Of a stretch of 64,000 nt of DNA, positions 37,425 through 46,283 are shown piece by piece. The notes beneath the pieces were generated by a model. It did no database searches, was not told the origin of the DNA, and worked only from the letters and a program-made list of their open reading frames with translations. The position numbers and the translations under genes are program-made. The stretch is from Peptococcaceae bacterium (GTDB lineage: Bacteria > Bacillota > Desulfitobacteriia > Desulfitobacteriales > Syntrophobotulaceae): contig JAAYUV010000060.1 of the NCBI GenBank assembly GCA_012517475.1, positions 1 to 64,000 on the forward strand, given 5' to 3'. The number at the start of each line of letters is the position of its first letter. Position 1 is the first letter of the stretch.

Positions 37425-37685
37425 TGCCCACCTGTCCTCTCATCGGTTCATAGTTTTGTAAATACTCCATCCCGTTTTTAAGAATTAGCTTGATCTTACC
37501 CGGTTCAGAGGCAACGATTCCAGAAAAAAACGCTTTAAATTTGCGTGCCAGTTGTGATTACTTATAAAAAGCCCTTCTATTCCTTGACCTTGAAATACGT
37601 CTCCCCTAAATACCCCTTTCATTTCGGTTATTTTTTGCATGATTATTTCCAAAACGATTGAATCCGCATAATGTTCTATTGCCAT
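37408..37685 (-). pseudogene. Recombinase-associated small protein, frameshifted
   Basis: The first frame (MAIEHYADSIVLEIIMQKITEMKG...FFLESLP) is continued in the next frame by GKIKLILKNGMEYLQNYEPM and QVGNAKKH. Small proteins of this design precede serine recombinase genes in clostridial elements. The single frameshift lies near 37500. Confidence 0.6.
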
Positions 37686-38044
37686 TCAAAATAAACGGCT
37701 TAGCCCCGATTGAATTTCATTCATATTTATCAAAGAAGATCCAGCAGGTAATCAATGCTTTTCTGGTTGTTTACCTTAATAACAGTAAAAACCCGATCAT
37801 TTTAAAAGTAACCGAGTTTTTATCAGTTGTTTTACCCTTTTTCAGCGCCTAAATCAAAGTGGCTGAAAGCCTTGTCACATGCGGCTTTTAGCTCTTTTTA
37901 TCAGTGTTATCGATTCCACGTGGCTCGAGAGGATAGCATTGATGTCTTTCGCTGATTTTTGAACCTTATGTTCTCGGGAACATATCGATAGGTTTTTGGT
38001 TGTTTTTCCGCAAATGACGGTTCAAGGGAACATATCAACGTGGA
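37686..38044. other. Gene-free stretch with hairpins
   Basis: Two hairpins are visible: AAAAACCCG/CGAGTTTTT (about 37789-37820) and GCTGAAAGCC/GGCTTTTAGC (about 37863-37892). GGGAACATATC occurs twice, near 37977 and 38028. No coding frame with a ribosome site is seen. It separates the recombinase relic from the metal operon. Confidence 0.4.
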
Positions 38045-38527
38045 TCATTTTATAGTTAAGCCTTTATCAATAGCTTCCTGAATAATCTTATGGCAACAAA
38101 CTCCCAACGGATTGTTTTCTTTGCAATTAGAGTTTTTCATTGCTCCAGTTATGGCGTTCACTTCTTGTACTGTTTTCGCACCATGCTTTACTACTGCTTC
38201 AATTACCTGTTCTTCTATGACTTTGCTGCAATAGCAAGCATACTTAGGATTTGCATCTTTCTTAAACCAGATGGGAACACTAACTTGGTCTTTTAAGAAT
38301 TTTATTCCATTATCCACGTTATAGTAGACAACATTACAGTCCTCATTCATGCAAATCTTATATTGATCTCCCTCGACCGCCCTGCGGTTATCATCTGTAA
38401 CCAGGTGCTCAACGGTAACCTTGCTAACAGAAATCCCTTCACTATTGCAGACAGGGCAATTCTCTTTTGTTTGATTCATATTATCTTGTGAACTGCTACA
38501 ACAGTCACATTGAATTGTTGTTTTCAT
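38045..38527 (-). CDS. CopZ-like zinc/[2Fe-2S] protein
   Basis: 160 residues from an ATG with AAGGAAG 8 bases upstream. The N-terminal part has CDCC and CPVC pairs, and the C-terminal part (YACYCSKVIEEQVIEAVVKHGAKTVQEV...CKENNPLGVCCHKII) is a BFD-like [2Fe-2S] fold, as in the CopZ-type proteins described in Archaeoglobus. It is probably the last gene of the metal operon, cut off from the rest by the insertion sequence. Confidence 0.75.
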   Translation of the reverse strand: MKTTIQCDCCSSSQDNMNQTKENCPVCNSEGISVSKVTVEHLVTDDNRRAVEGDQYKICMNEDCNVVYYNVDNGIKFLKDQVSVPIWFKKDANPKYACYCSKVIEEQVIEAVVKHGAKTVQEVNAITGAMKNSNCKENNPLGVCCHKIIQEAIDKGLTIK

Positions 38528-38627
38528 ATCCACGCACTTCCTTAATAATATCCTTATTAAAACAAGATGATAAAAACAATACAGATTCAACATTTAAAAG
38601 TAGATGAACCTGTATTTCAATTTAATA

Positions 38628-40239
38628 CAGGAGTTATGCAGTTCCAGGATAATAATTCCAACTCCATAACCCAAATTTTAAAGACTGAGGCCAAAATTTA
38701 CTAAGAAGTCTTGTAAAACGTTTGGTCGCCGTGTCAAAATAGACTTGGATGAGCTGGTTGCAACAGCTAATCCGACAACCGGCGTTGAAAAAGTACCTGA
38801 TCACTTCGCAAAGGGAGAGGGCTTGTTCGGCGCCTTCTTTATTGAACTCCCAAGCAGCAAAACAAAGAAGGGTTTTGGCCGTAAATACAAGTTCTACATG
38901 TGCGAGATGAGCAGTTTCTGATTGAGCATAACAGGTAGTTAATCCAAGGTTTTGTTTAGCCGTGCGGTAAAAGACCTCAATTCTCCATCTCCTGTCATAA
39001 GCTTTGGCTGCTTCTTCCGGTGCATCTACCCGATTGCTGATCAGTAGGTATGCATCTTTAAAAGTAGCAGGATATTCTTGCTCTGGAAGTACAATATCTT
39101 CTGTTGCTTGCTTTTCAAAAGTCGAGGCAATCGCAGCTACAGGTAAAAATTGTTGCCTGGTGATTGGTTTTCCCTTTCGGGTAAATGTCTCATAGGGTAC
39201 TTTGAGATAAATATTCGGAATACTGAGAACACATCCTTTACCAAGGAGTCGGAGCTTTGGGTAGACTTCCTGCAGCAACTGTTTCGGATTCAGCTTGATG
39301 TAACGTTCTTTACGCAGCACTGGATCGTATATTTTCCTGTATAGTACTGTATTACGCTTGGCTTTAGTAACCCAATCAAATCCTTGATCCATAAGCCAGC
39401 GCAGAAACTTTTTGCATAAAAACCAGCGATCCATAGCAACCCAAAGTTTGGCAGTACTTATTTGACGTATCTCAGAAAGCATCTGTTTCGCAAGATCTAT
39501 CTTGGTTTGCTTTTCATCTTTCTGGTCTGTTTTAATCCAGAAACGCCACAACATGGGATATTCCAGTCCGTTTCTCAGAACAGCCAGGGTTGATACCAAG
39601 TTTATGCACCAGACATGACGTTTTTGAGAACTGTCAAAGAGCCAGCAAAGAAAAGGAATCTTTTTACCAAAAGGATGTTCAATCTTGGAATCGTCCAAGG
39701 CAATAATATCTCCGTCGGTGAGCTTACTATCCGTGTTGTTCTGTAGACGCTTAAGCCTTCCAAGAGAGAACTTGAACCACTCGAAAGGTGTGGATAAAAA
39801 CCGGCTGAAGGCGCTTTGCGAAATGGTTTTTCCAGAAAGCAATTGCTGTAAAAAAGGGGCATCAGCAGAATACTTAGCATTGTGGTTTGCAGAATTCACC
39901 TGACCAATTAGACCACAGATGTAAGCAAATGTCAGGAGCCATGGTGCTAACCCGGAATGTTTAAGAAATCCTAACTGGGAAAACAGCAAAGACAAATCAA
40001 ACAAATCCCAAATAGTCTTGAGAACAGGAATTCCGGCACCCTGACCGTAATCCTTTTTCTCAAAAGATGGATCACCTAACTTTTTCAATAATATCACCCG
40101 TTATCTCGAAAGTAATGACAAAATGCCATCCTTCGCGATTATTGGGGTCTTTTGAAAATGTCAAGTGTTTTTTGAAAAATTCTTAACTTTTTTTGGAGTT
40201 ATGGGATGTTAATTATTTCCACCAACTGCATAACTCCTG
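38628..40239 (-). mobile_element. Complete IS4-type insertion sequence
   Basis: 1612 bp bounded by perfect 16-bp terminal inverted repeats (CAGGAGTTATGCAGTT at 38628-38643, its complement at 40224-40239). The 7-bp sequence TTTAATA flanks both ends (38621-38627, 40240-40246) as a target duplication. It carries a single transposase gene. The clean duplication and complete gene suggest a recent insertion. A diverged partial copy is at 1-141. Confidence 0.93.
38634..40097 (-). CDS. IS4-type DDE transposase
   Basis: 487 residues. The catalytic triad can be placed at IALDDSKIEHPFG (Asp), WVAMDRWF (Asp) and YDRRWRIEVFYRTAKQNLGL, which has the Y-(2)-R-(3)-E-(6)-K signature of IS4 enzymes. The stop codon lies inside the right inverted repeat. 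Only the transposition function is encoded; no passenger gene. Confidence 0.93.
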   Translation of the reverse strand: MILLKKLGDPSFEKKDYGQGAGIPVLKTIWDLFDLSLLFSQLGFLKHSGLAPWLLTFAYICGLIGQVNSANHNAKYSADAPFLQQLLSGKTISQSAFSRFLSTPFEWFKFSLGRLKRLQNNTDSKLTDGDIIALDDSKIEHPFGKKIPFLCWLFDSSQKRHVWCINLVSTLAVLRNGLEYPMLWRFWIKTDQKDEKQTKIDLAKQMLSEIRQISTAKLWVAMDRWFLCKKFLRWLMDQGFDWVTKAKRNTVLYRKIYDPVLRKERYIKLNPKQLLQEVYPKLRLLGKGCVLSIPNIYLKVPYETFTRKGKPITRQQFLPVAAIASTFEKQATEDIVLPEQEYPATFKDAYLLISNRVDAPEEAAKAYDRRWRIEVFYRTAKQNLGLTTCYAQSETAHLAHVELVFTAKTLLCFAAWEFNKEGAEQALSLCEVIRYFFNAGCRISCCNQLIQVYFDTATKRFTRLLSKFWPQSLKFGLWSWNYYPGTA

Positions 40240-40265
40240 TTTAATATTGTTTTCATAAATTGGAA

Positions 40266-40493
40266 TTAAAGATATTTTTTTATGTCCTCCACAGATGGTA
40301 CTCGTCCCATAATCTTTACCTGCTCATCAACAACAAGAGCTGGTGTCTTCATAACTCCATACGCCATTATAGCTTTTATATCTTCAACCTTTTCCACAGC
40401 TGCTTCGATACCTAACTCCTTAACTGCCTCTCTTGCATTTGCCTCTAATTTCTTGCAATTTGAACAACCCGTTCCTAAAATTTTGATAATCAT
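40266..40493 (-). CDS. Thioredoxin-like small protein
   Basis: 75 residues from an ATG with GGAGG 7 bases upstream. GTGCSNCKKL has the redox CxxC and TPALVVDEQVKIMGRVP contains the cis-Pro of the thioredoxin fold. Proteins of this type (redox-active disulfide protein 2) often accompany permeases of the ArsP class. The IS copy lies 26 bases beyond its stop. Confidence 0.87.
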   Translation of the reverse strand: MIIKILGTGCSNCKKLEANAREAVKELGIEAAVEKVEDIKAIMAYGVMKTPALVVDEQVKIMGRVPSVEDIKKYL

Positions 40494-40655
40494 GCTTACT
40501 TCCTCCATAACTTTAATTTTAATTTATGCTTAATCGCTTTTTGCTGGAATGCCGCATTTCACGCATTTTCCGGATCAATGGTTAGAAACCAATTGACCTT
40601 TTAGCTTGGATATCCTGTTAACCATGCCATAAAATCATTTCCTTTTAATAATTTA

Positions 40656-40898
40656 TTAGCAATTGCAGCTGCAACCACAGTCACAGCCTGAGTCAGAGCC
40701 TGTATCACCAACATATTCAATTGCATCAACTGGACATAATTTCTGACAGCCACGGCATCCCTCAACACAACCATCTGTATATATTACATTCGGTTTATTC
40801 ATTCCTTTTTCATACACACCGTGAGAGCATTTATCAACGCATGCCCCACATTCAATGCAGTTTTCATAATTTATTACTGGGTACCATTTTTTAGACAT
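40656..40898 (-). CDS. 4Fe-4S ferredoxin with Cys-rich tail
   Basis: 80 residues from an ATG with GGAGG upstream. CIECGACVDKC and CRGCQKLCP bind 4Fe-4S clusters. The C-terminus ends CDCGCSCNC after an acidic stretch, an unusual metallothionein-like tail that might bind the toxic metal handled by the operon. Permease genes lie 30 bases upstream and a thioredoxin-like gene downstream. Confidence 0.85.
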   Translation of the reverse strand: MSKKWYPVINYENCIECGACVDKCSHGVYEKGMNKPNVIYTDGCVEGCRGCQKLCPVDAIEYVGDTGSDSGCDCGCSCNC

Positions 40899-40928
40899 TT
40901 GCAATCCTCCCTCAATTAATTAAGACCC

Positions 40929-41468
40929 TTAATGGTCAAAGTTTTCTGCGTTCTGATATATTTTCTTTATTTCATTCTTTGAAACCAACTTTGCTAGAAT
41001 AACCGCTATAATTATAATTCCAGGTATATCAATAAGTAGCCTTGTTACAGCAAATTGGGTACCTAAAGCAGCTACTTCAAAGAGAAACATCGGTATCTTC
41101 GTAGTTGACCATGCGCCAATAAATATAAGAATGTTACTAAACTTAACCCCTTTTTTCATGAAAACAGCTGCTACCGGGAACGCACCATAAAGAGGTCCAG
41201 CTGCGGCAAATCCAATAAATATGGATAAAAGGATTCCCTTCAACCCGGAACCTTCCCCCATATATTTAACCATTGTTTCTCTTGGAACCCATATATCAAG
41301 AAGCCCAAGGAGTACGAAGATCGGTGGTATCACCAGAATCATTTCCTTTAAAGAATATGCTGTTATATTCAGGGCTTTCATTCCAAGTTCATAATTGAAA
41401 ATGGTTAATACCAAAACAGCTGCTACTACTACTAGAAATGCCCGGTATCTTTTCAATATTTTTTTCAT
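40929..41468 (-). CDS. ArsP-like permease, half-size protein B
   Basis: 179 residues with five helices. It represents one half of the permease family PF03773 (GPLYGAFPVAAVFMKKGVKFSNILIFIGAWSTTKIPM). It lies one base after the other half-size permease gene; the two probably form one transporter of metal(loid) or organo-arsenic compounds. The lengths and tidy boundaries suggest a natural split rather than a broken gene. Confidence 0.82.
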   Translation of the reverse strand: MKKILKRYRAFLVVVAAVLVLTIFNYELGMKALNITAYSLKEMILVIPPIFVLLGLLDIWVPRETMVKYMGEGSGLKGILLSIFIGFAAAGPLYGAFPVAAVFMKKGVKFSNILIFIGAWSTTKIPMFLFEVAALGTQFAVTRLLIDIPGIIIIAVILAKLVSKNEIKKIYQNAENFDH

Positions 41469-41469
41469 A

Positions 41470-41946
41470 TTAAGTCACCACCAAACCGATAATATATGCC
41501 ACAATAAATGAGAAGATAAAGGCTAAAATATTCCTGTATATCGTTAGCTTCTTGCCAAAATATTTAATTTCAACCGGCATTGTTACCACTCCAACCATCA
41601 TAAGGGTTGATACAAAGGCTCCAATTTGCATATAGCCTGCACCACCCTGTAAAAGCAACGCAGCGGTTGGAAAGGCAACAAAGCCGGGTATTAATGTGAC
41701 CGCCCCAACAATCGCAGCCAGAACAACCCCCATCCAGCCTGAATCAGAACCAATTATTTTTGAAATGACCTCAGGATTTACTACTGCGAGCAGCACACCG
41801 ACCAGTAAAATAACAACCAAAAATTCAGGCAGAATGTTCTCAAAAGCTTTCCATGCTTTTTTTAAAGCCATCTTTGTCTTCTTCTTATCCTTATAATATG
41901 AAAAAAACAATAATGATAAGGTAACTATATACAAGGCTGTATTCAA
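41470..41946 (-). CDS. ArsP-like permease, half-size protein A
   Basis: 158 residues with four helices and the motif GFVAFPTAALLLQGGAGYMQIGAFVSTLMMVGVVTMPVE, the counterpart of protein B. It is followed immediately by the second half-permease gene. The pair differs from the full-length permease at 42782-43750, so the operon encodes two related transport systems. Confidence 0.82.
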   Translation of the reverse strand: MNTALYIVTLSLLFFSYYKDKKKTKMALKKAWKAFENILPEFLVVILLVGVLLAVVNPEVISKIIGSDSGWMGVVLAAIVGAVTLIPGFVAFPTAALLLQGGAGYMQIGAFVSTLMMVGVVTMPVEIKYFGKKLTIYRNILAFIFSFIVAYIIGLVVT

Positions 41947-41972
41947 TATTCACACCTTCTTTCTAGTGATAT

Positions 41973-42749
41973 TTAAGTTTTGAAAATACTCTTATCGTCA
42001 CATTTATCAACTTCTGCCTGCAACGTTACATGGCTGATGCCATAATGCTCGATTAAAAGATGTTCAATTTTATCATGAATTTTTTCTACTTCTGAAAGCG
42101 GCATATCTTCCATATCAATATGGGCCTCAAAGTATATCGTTTTTTCATTGATCATCCATGAATGAACATGGTGAATGTTTTTTACCTTGTCCATCTTTTC
42201 TACGTCATTTTTTATAGCTTCATAATCCAAATCCGCAGATGATTGCATTAAAATACTAACCGTTGTTTTGATAACAAGCCAGGTTTCTCTCAAAATGTAT
42301 AACGATATCAGCAGAGTAATCAGCGGATCAATCCAAATGATGCCCCATAATTTGATTGCAATACCACCAGCCAACACGCCTACAGAAGATAACGTGTCGC
42401 TTAAAAGATGCAGATAGCTTGACTTTATATTCAGGTTTTCATGGGAATCCTTCTCCAGCAGAAATACTGAAATAAAGTTGGCAATCAGTCCGATAAGCGC
42501 CACTGTTATCATCAAAGTTCCATTAATGTTTTCAGGTGACTTTAATCTTTTAAAAGCTTCAAAAATCAATAAAGCTGATATGGCAAGCAGAACTGTTGAA
42601 TTGATAAAAGCTGATAGGATCTCAGCTCTTTTATATCCGTAAGTCCTTCTGGGATCTTTGTGTTTTTGCGCTATCTTATTAGCAAAGTAAGATAGCGCAA
42701 TTGACACAGTATCACTTAAATTATGGACTGCATCTGACAATAATGCCAA
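41973..42749 (-). pseudogene. CDF zinc/cadmium exporter, N-terminus missing
   Basis: The frame from TTG 42749 starts at ALLSDAVHNLSD, inside helix II of a CzcD-type exporter; family sequence (EIVGGILSGSL) can be followed only to about 42786. Beyond that it meets the permease end and a stop. So helix I and the start codon are lost. The remainder, with HLLSDTLSS in helix V and a complete C-terminal domain (HHVHSWMINEKTIYFEAHIDM), is intact. It might still be translated from the TTG, but metal export by it is doubtful. Confidence 0.75.
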
Positions 42750-42781
42750 GCTGCCTGAGAGTATTCCTCCAACAATTTCAG

Positions 42782-43750
42782 CTAGCTTATAATAAAGTTA
42801 AACAAATACCCAGTAAATATAATTCCGAGGCCCACTATAGAAATAAATATTGCGAGAAGTTTAGGCTTTAATACTCTTCTTAAAAGTATCATTTCTGGCA
42901 AACTCAATGCAGTTACTGCCATCATGAACGATAGTGCTGTTCCAATTGCAACTCCTGCTCTTGTAAGTTCACTGACAAGTGGAATTACTCCTGCTGCATT
43001 CGAATATAGAGGGATGCCTATTAAAACTGCAATAAATACTGCTAATGGATTATTCTTACCAGCATATTTTGCCAAAGCTCCAGCAGGAATCCAACCATGC
43101 ATTACTCCACCTATAGCGATTCCAATTATTACATAAATCCATATCTTCTTTATTAGATCACTTGTAAAAGTCCAAGAATCTATCAATCTTTCTTTCATCG
43201 TTGAATTTGGCATATCTATATCAGCACCAACATTCATTTCATAGACATAACCTTCAACATATTTCTCAAGTTTCATCTTTCCTAAAATAATCCCACTTAC
43301 TATAGCTATAATTTCTCCTGAAGCTATATATATAAGAGCTATCTTCCATCCAAATAATCCATAGAGAAGCCCTAATGCAACCTCATTAACCATTGGAGCT
43401 GCTATTAAATATGAAAATGTTACTCCAAGTGGTACCCCTGCTTCAACAAAACCTATAAAGAGCGGCACTGCTGAGCATGAACAAAATGGTGTTACTATTC
43501 CAAGAAGCGCCGCTAAAATATGCCCTATGAAAGCGCTTCCTTTATTTTTTGCAAGAATTTTTCTTGTCTTCTCAGGTGGAAAGAAACTTCTTATAAATGT
43601 TATTGCATAAATTATTATCAATAGCAAAATAAATATTTTTATGCTATCAAATACGAAAAAATTTAAAGCGCTTCCAAGTTTGCTATTTTGAGCTATACCA
43701 AATACGTTATATATAAGCCAATCAGCAAACATCTGTACTAATGTAAACAT
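42782..43750 (-). CDS. ArsP/SO_0444-type permease
   Basis: 322 residues with eight to ten helices. GIVTPFCSCSAVPLFIGFVEAGVPLGVTFSYLIAAPMVNEVAL is the family core, with a conserved CSC motif that could bind arsenite or organo-arsenicals. The second half repeats the pattern (GIPLYSNAAGVIPLVSELTRAGVAIG). First gene after the ArsR regulator (20-base gap). Confidence 0.9.
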   Translation of the reverse strand: MFTLVQMFADWLIYNVFGIAQNSKLGSALNFFVFDSIKIFILLLIIIYAITFIRSFFPPEKTRKILAKNKGSAFIGHILAALLGIVTPFCSCSAVPLFIGFVEAGVPLGVTFSYLIAAPMVNEVALGLLYGLFGWKIALIYIASGEIIAIVSGIILGKMKLEKYVEGYVYEMNVGADIDMPNSTMKERLIDSWTFTSDLIKKIWIYVIIGIAIGGVMHGWIPAGALAKYAGKNNPLAVFIAVLIGIPLYSNAAGVIPLVSELTRAGVAIGTALSFMMAVTALSLPEMILLRRVLKPKLLAIFISIVGLGIIFTGYLFNFIIS

Positions 43751-43770
43751 AAAATCACCTTCTTTTTAGC

Positions 43771-44121
43771 TTAATCACTGATTGCACAACACTGATTTAA
43801 ATACGTTTCTTTATCTTCAAGCCTGTTTTTATCCACAACGAGCTGTGGATAAGACTCCAAATCATCCAAAATATTTTTTAAAACCTCAGTAAATATCTTG
43901 TTGTCTCTTCTCAATGAATAAAATACAAATTTTTCTTTTCTTTCATCATCAACTAAATTCAGATCCCTCAATTTAGAAAGGTTCTGTGAAATCCTAGGCT
44001 GTGGAATACCTAAGATACCACTAAGTTCGCAAACACATAGTTCTTCTTGGTAAAGAAGGACTATCATTCTTAGTCTGTTTTCATCAGATAAAATTTTAAA
44101 TATATTTGTTAATTGATCCAT
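43771..44121 (-). CDS. ArsR/SmtB-family metal-responsive repressor
   Basis: 116 residues with a winged helix (ILSDENRLRMIVLLYQEELCVCELSGILGIPQPRISQNLSKLRDLNLV). The CVC pair at 29-31 at the start of the recognition region is the arsenic-type metal site, and CC at 111-112 could add ligands. Binding of As(III), Sb(III) or Cd would release it from DNA and induce the operon. First gene of the operon. Confidence 0.92.
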   Translation of the reverse strand: MDQLTNIFKILSDENRLRMIVLLYQEELCVCELSGILGIPQPRISQNLSKLRDLNLVDDERKEKFVFYSLRRDNKIFTEVLKNILDDLESYPQLVVDKNRLEDKETYLNQCCAISD

Positions 44122-44134
44122 AGCCGGCTCCTTT

Positions 44135-44178
44135 CATATTAACTTATACATATGCTCATATCTGAATATGTTAATATG
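44135..44178 (-). promoter_or_regulatory. Operator/promoter region of the ArsR operon
   Basis: The perfect inverted repeat CATATTAAC (44135-44143)/GTTAATATG (44170-44178) encloses a smaller symmetry (ACATAT...ATATGT). It lies 14-57 bases upstream of the ArsR start codon, as expected for an autoregulated operator. Confidence 0.55.
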
Positions 44179-44289
44179 ATATCCCTTCTTATATTATTTG
44201 TCAATCTATAATTTTTATAATTATTTTTAAGAACAAAATAGACCGCCGCTCAAGGATTTATTTCCTCAAGCGACGGCCAATCTTGTGCC

Positions 44290-44510
44290 TTATATCTCTA
44301 TATCAATTTCAACGCAGGATTTGAACTCTATGGTCAGTTTATCATCAAACACTGAGAATCGACAATAAGCCTTCTGACCAGCTGCTCGTCATATCCCTGT
44401 AAATCACTCGTCTGCTCGTTAAGGAACTCGGTCATTTCTTCAATGCGCTGCCTTTTACCTTGGCGCTCCACATTTTGTACTAGGGCGTTTTGCTTTATCT
44501 CTTCCGTGCT
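44290..44510 (-). pseudogene. Serine recombinase C-terminal relic
   Basis: A frame reads EEIKQNALVQNVERQGKRQRIEEMTEFLNEQ and LQGYDEQLVRRLI; after a frameshift near 44355 it ends VFDDKLTIEFKSCVEIDIEI. This is the C-terminal coiled-coil region and last strand of a large serine recombinase. It is fused to the broken ribonucleotide reductase gene. An imperfect hairpin (44243-44277) follows; no gene is seen in 44179-44289. Confidence 0.7.
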
Positions 44511-45255
44511 TCCTCCTGAATAAAGCTCATGATCTTCTCGGCGTATTCGACCGCTTCGTCGGTGGCATAGGATGTTTGGAGCAAGATAAGCATATCCGCG
44601 AAACCCATCACGCCAAGGCCCACTTTGCGGTTGCCTTTGACCATTTCTTCGATAACCGGCAAGGGAAATTTACTGGCATCAATCACGTCATCGAGAAAGC
44701 GAATAGCAAGACGGGTGGTAGCTTGAAGTCGTTCCCAGTTGATTACCGTCTTGCCATTTTCTTCTTTGACCATCAGTTTGAGATTAATTGAGCCGAGGTT
44801 GCAGGCTTCATAAATGAAACCGGCCCGGAGGCAACACCCCCTGTTGAACGTACAACACTGTTTTTTGGGCGCAGACGGGAAAAACTAAACCCTGTCCCTC
44901 CACCGGATTTGTGGATAATGGCTGCATTTTTAATAGCGTCAAAGATAGCCTCCAAACTGTCTTCCACAGGTAAAACGAAACAGGCACTCAATTGGCCGAG
45001 GTCACGCCCGGCGTTCATTAAAGTCGGCGAGTTCGGCATAAACTCAAAGTTGGCCATAAGGTTATAAAAGTCCCTAGCCAGTTCCTGGACTTCCTTTTTG
45101 CTCATGCCGTACTTTTGCTCAACCCCGGCGACCACTGTAGCGACCCGGCGAAACATATCTTCGGGAGTTTCCATTGGGTTCTTTTTCAAATAGCGTTTCT
45201 CAAGAATCACCCTGGCATTTGGGGTTAAGTTCGCTTTCGGTACTTTTTCCAACAT
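44495..45255 (-). pseudogene. nrdJ: Adenosylcobalamin-dependent ribonucleotide reductase, broken
   Basis: Part one (45255 to about 44822) is the N-terminus of a class II reductase: [44 protein letters not shown] and [15 protein letters not shown]. Part two, in another frame, resumes at [13 protein letters not shown] and runs to IMSFIQEEARK. About 150-200 codons between are deleted, and roughly half of the protein beyond Lys is gone, replaced by recombinase sequence. The class II enzyme works without oxygen. A functional copy must exist elsewhere or another class must be used. Confidence 0.88.
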
Positions 45256-45474
45256 TAATTTTCTTCTCTCCCTTTTAGTTCAACCGTCATACTGGCGACG
45301 TTCTCATCGGGAAATTGGCGCAGAAAGCTGTCAATACTGTCCGACCACTCCTCTATGGCCATTAATTGCGTTGGACAGAGTGCCAGGACGAACGCCGATC
45401 TGCCTGGCGAGGGCATTTTGGCTGATGCCCTGTTCACGCATGAGAGCAGTTATTTTTTCTTTAGATAATTTCAT
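45255..45474 (-). pseudogene. Small XRE/Cro-type HTH gene, frameshifted
   Basis: An ATG (45472-45474) with AAGGGTG upstream starts KLSKEKITALMREQGISQNALARQIGVRPGTLSNAINGHRG, a clear helix-turn-helix. The frame stops at 45331, while the next frame gives [26 protein letters not shown], a plausible continuation of the same small protein. A single indel near 45335 explains this. Confidence 0.6.
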
Positions 45475-45605
45475 ATCTCACCCTTCTTTATCGTTGCATT
45501 TTTGGGATTTATGGGTAAAAAAAATATCACTAGGATTGTTTATTTTTAAGATATTTGTCAATTTATCGGCCTCACGGACTGTAAAGTATTCTCTATTATC
45601 CACGA

Positions 45606-46010
45606 TTACATAGAAAGTGTTAATAAATGCGAATATAAAAGCTTATCATCAATATGTCTGCTTCCATAATCCAATTTTCCTTTAATCTTGTACTTACTGT
45701 TACACCGCCAGACCACCCTTCTTAAGTTTTTATCCGTTGAATTCCAGACCTTCTTGCCATATGCCTTTCCGCTATTGCCGCAAATGATTCTTCCGGCAAA
45801 AGGATGATCCACGGAAGCATAGTCTATCTTTTGAATCTGGTGTTTCTCTGCGAAAGCTCTCCTTCTCTCCATCTCCAGTTGAACTGCTTCCCAGATTTCT
45901 TTATCGATAATTGGAGGATGGTCCTCTACATAGTATTGTGGAATTTCCCCGTTATTTTCAACTTTCTTCTTTGTTAAAAAATCCACAGTATAGGTTTTCT
46001 GAAGAAGCTA
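45606..46010 (-). pseudogene. Serine recombinase middle fragment
   Basis: The frame TVDFLTKKKVENNGEIPQYYVEDHPPIIDKEIWEAVQLEMERR, followed by a degenerate zinc ribbon (IICGNSGKAYGKKVW, CNSKYK) is the recombinase-domain end and zinc ribbon of a serine recombinase. The first CxxC has decayed to CGNS. N-terminal catalytic and C-terminal parts are missing. It might belong with the C-terminal piece at 44290-44510, separated by later insertions. Confidence 0.7.
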
Positions 46011-46283
46011 CCAGTTTTACAAGGTTTTATAGTATTGCGTCTAAATTGCACACTCCACAAATTCTATTTGCATCTCCCACTGTAACATTTCCTTGTGCAT
46101 TTCCAAACAACCTATACCCACCTAATAACCCTTTTTCTTCAGTGCTTGATAGTAGTAGATCCTTTTGCCATTTTGATTACATTTAGAATTCTTTTTACCG
46201 CAGCGTTTCCCAACAATAACACCTCTAATGCTGCCAATTCAATAGCAGTTTTCATTCCTTAACCGTATCACGTACTATACTTT
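46011..46283. other. Unassigned debris
   Basis: Several short minus-strand frames occur here, one reading RGVIVGKRCGKKNSKCNQNGK with closely spaced Cys. None has a convincing start or family. It is probably decayed coding sequence between the recombinase fragment and the GGDEF-EAL gene. Confidence 0.3.

Noticed and set aside
40929..41946. Half-size permeases as a single frameshifted gene
   Set aside because: Each half has its own tidy start and full helices, and split forms of this family are usual in Clostridia.
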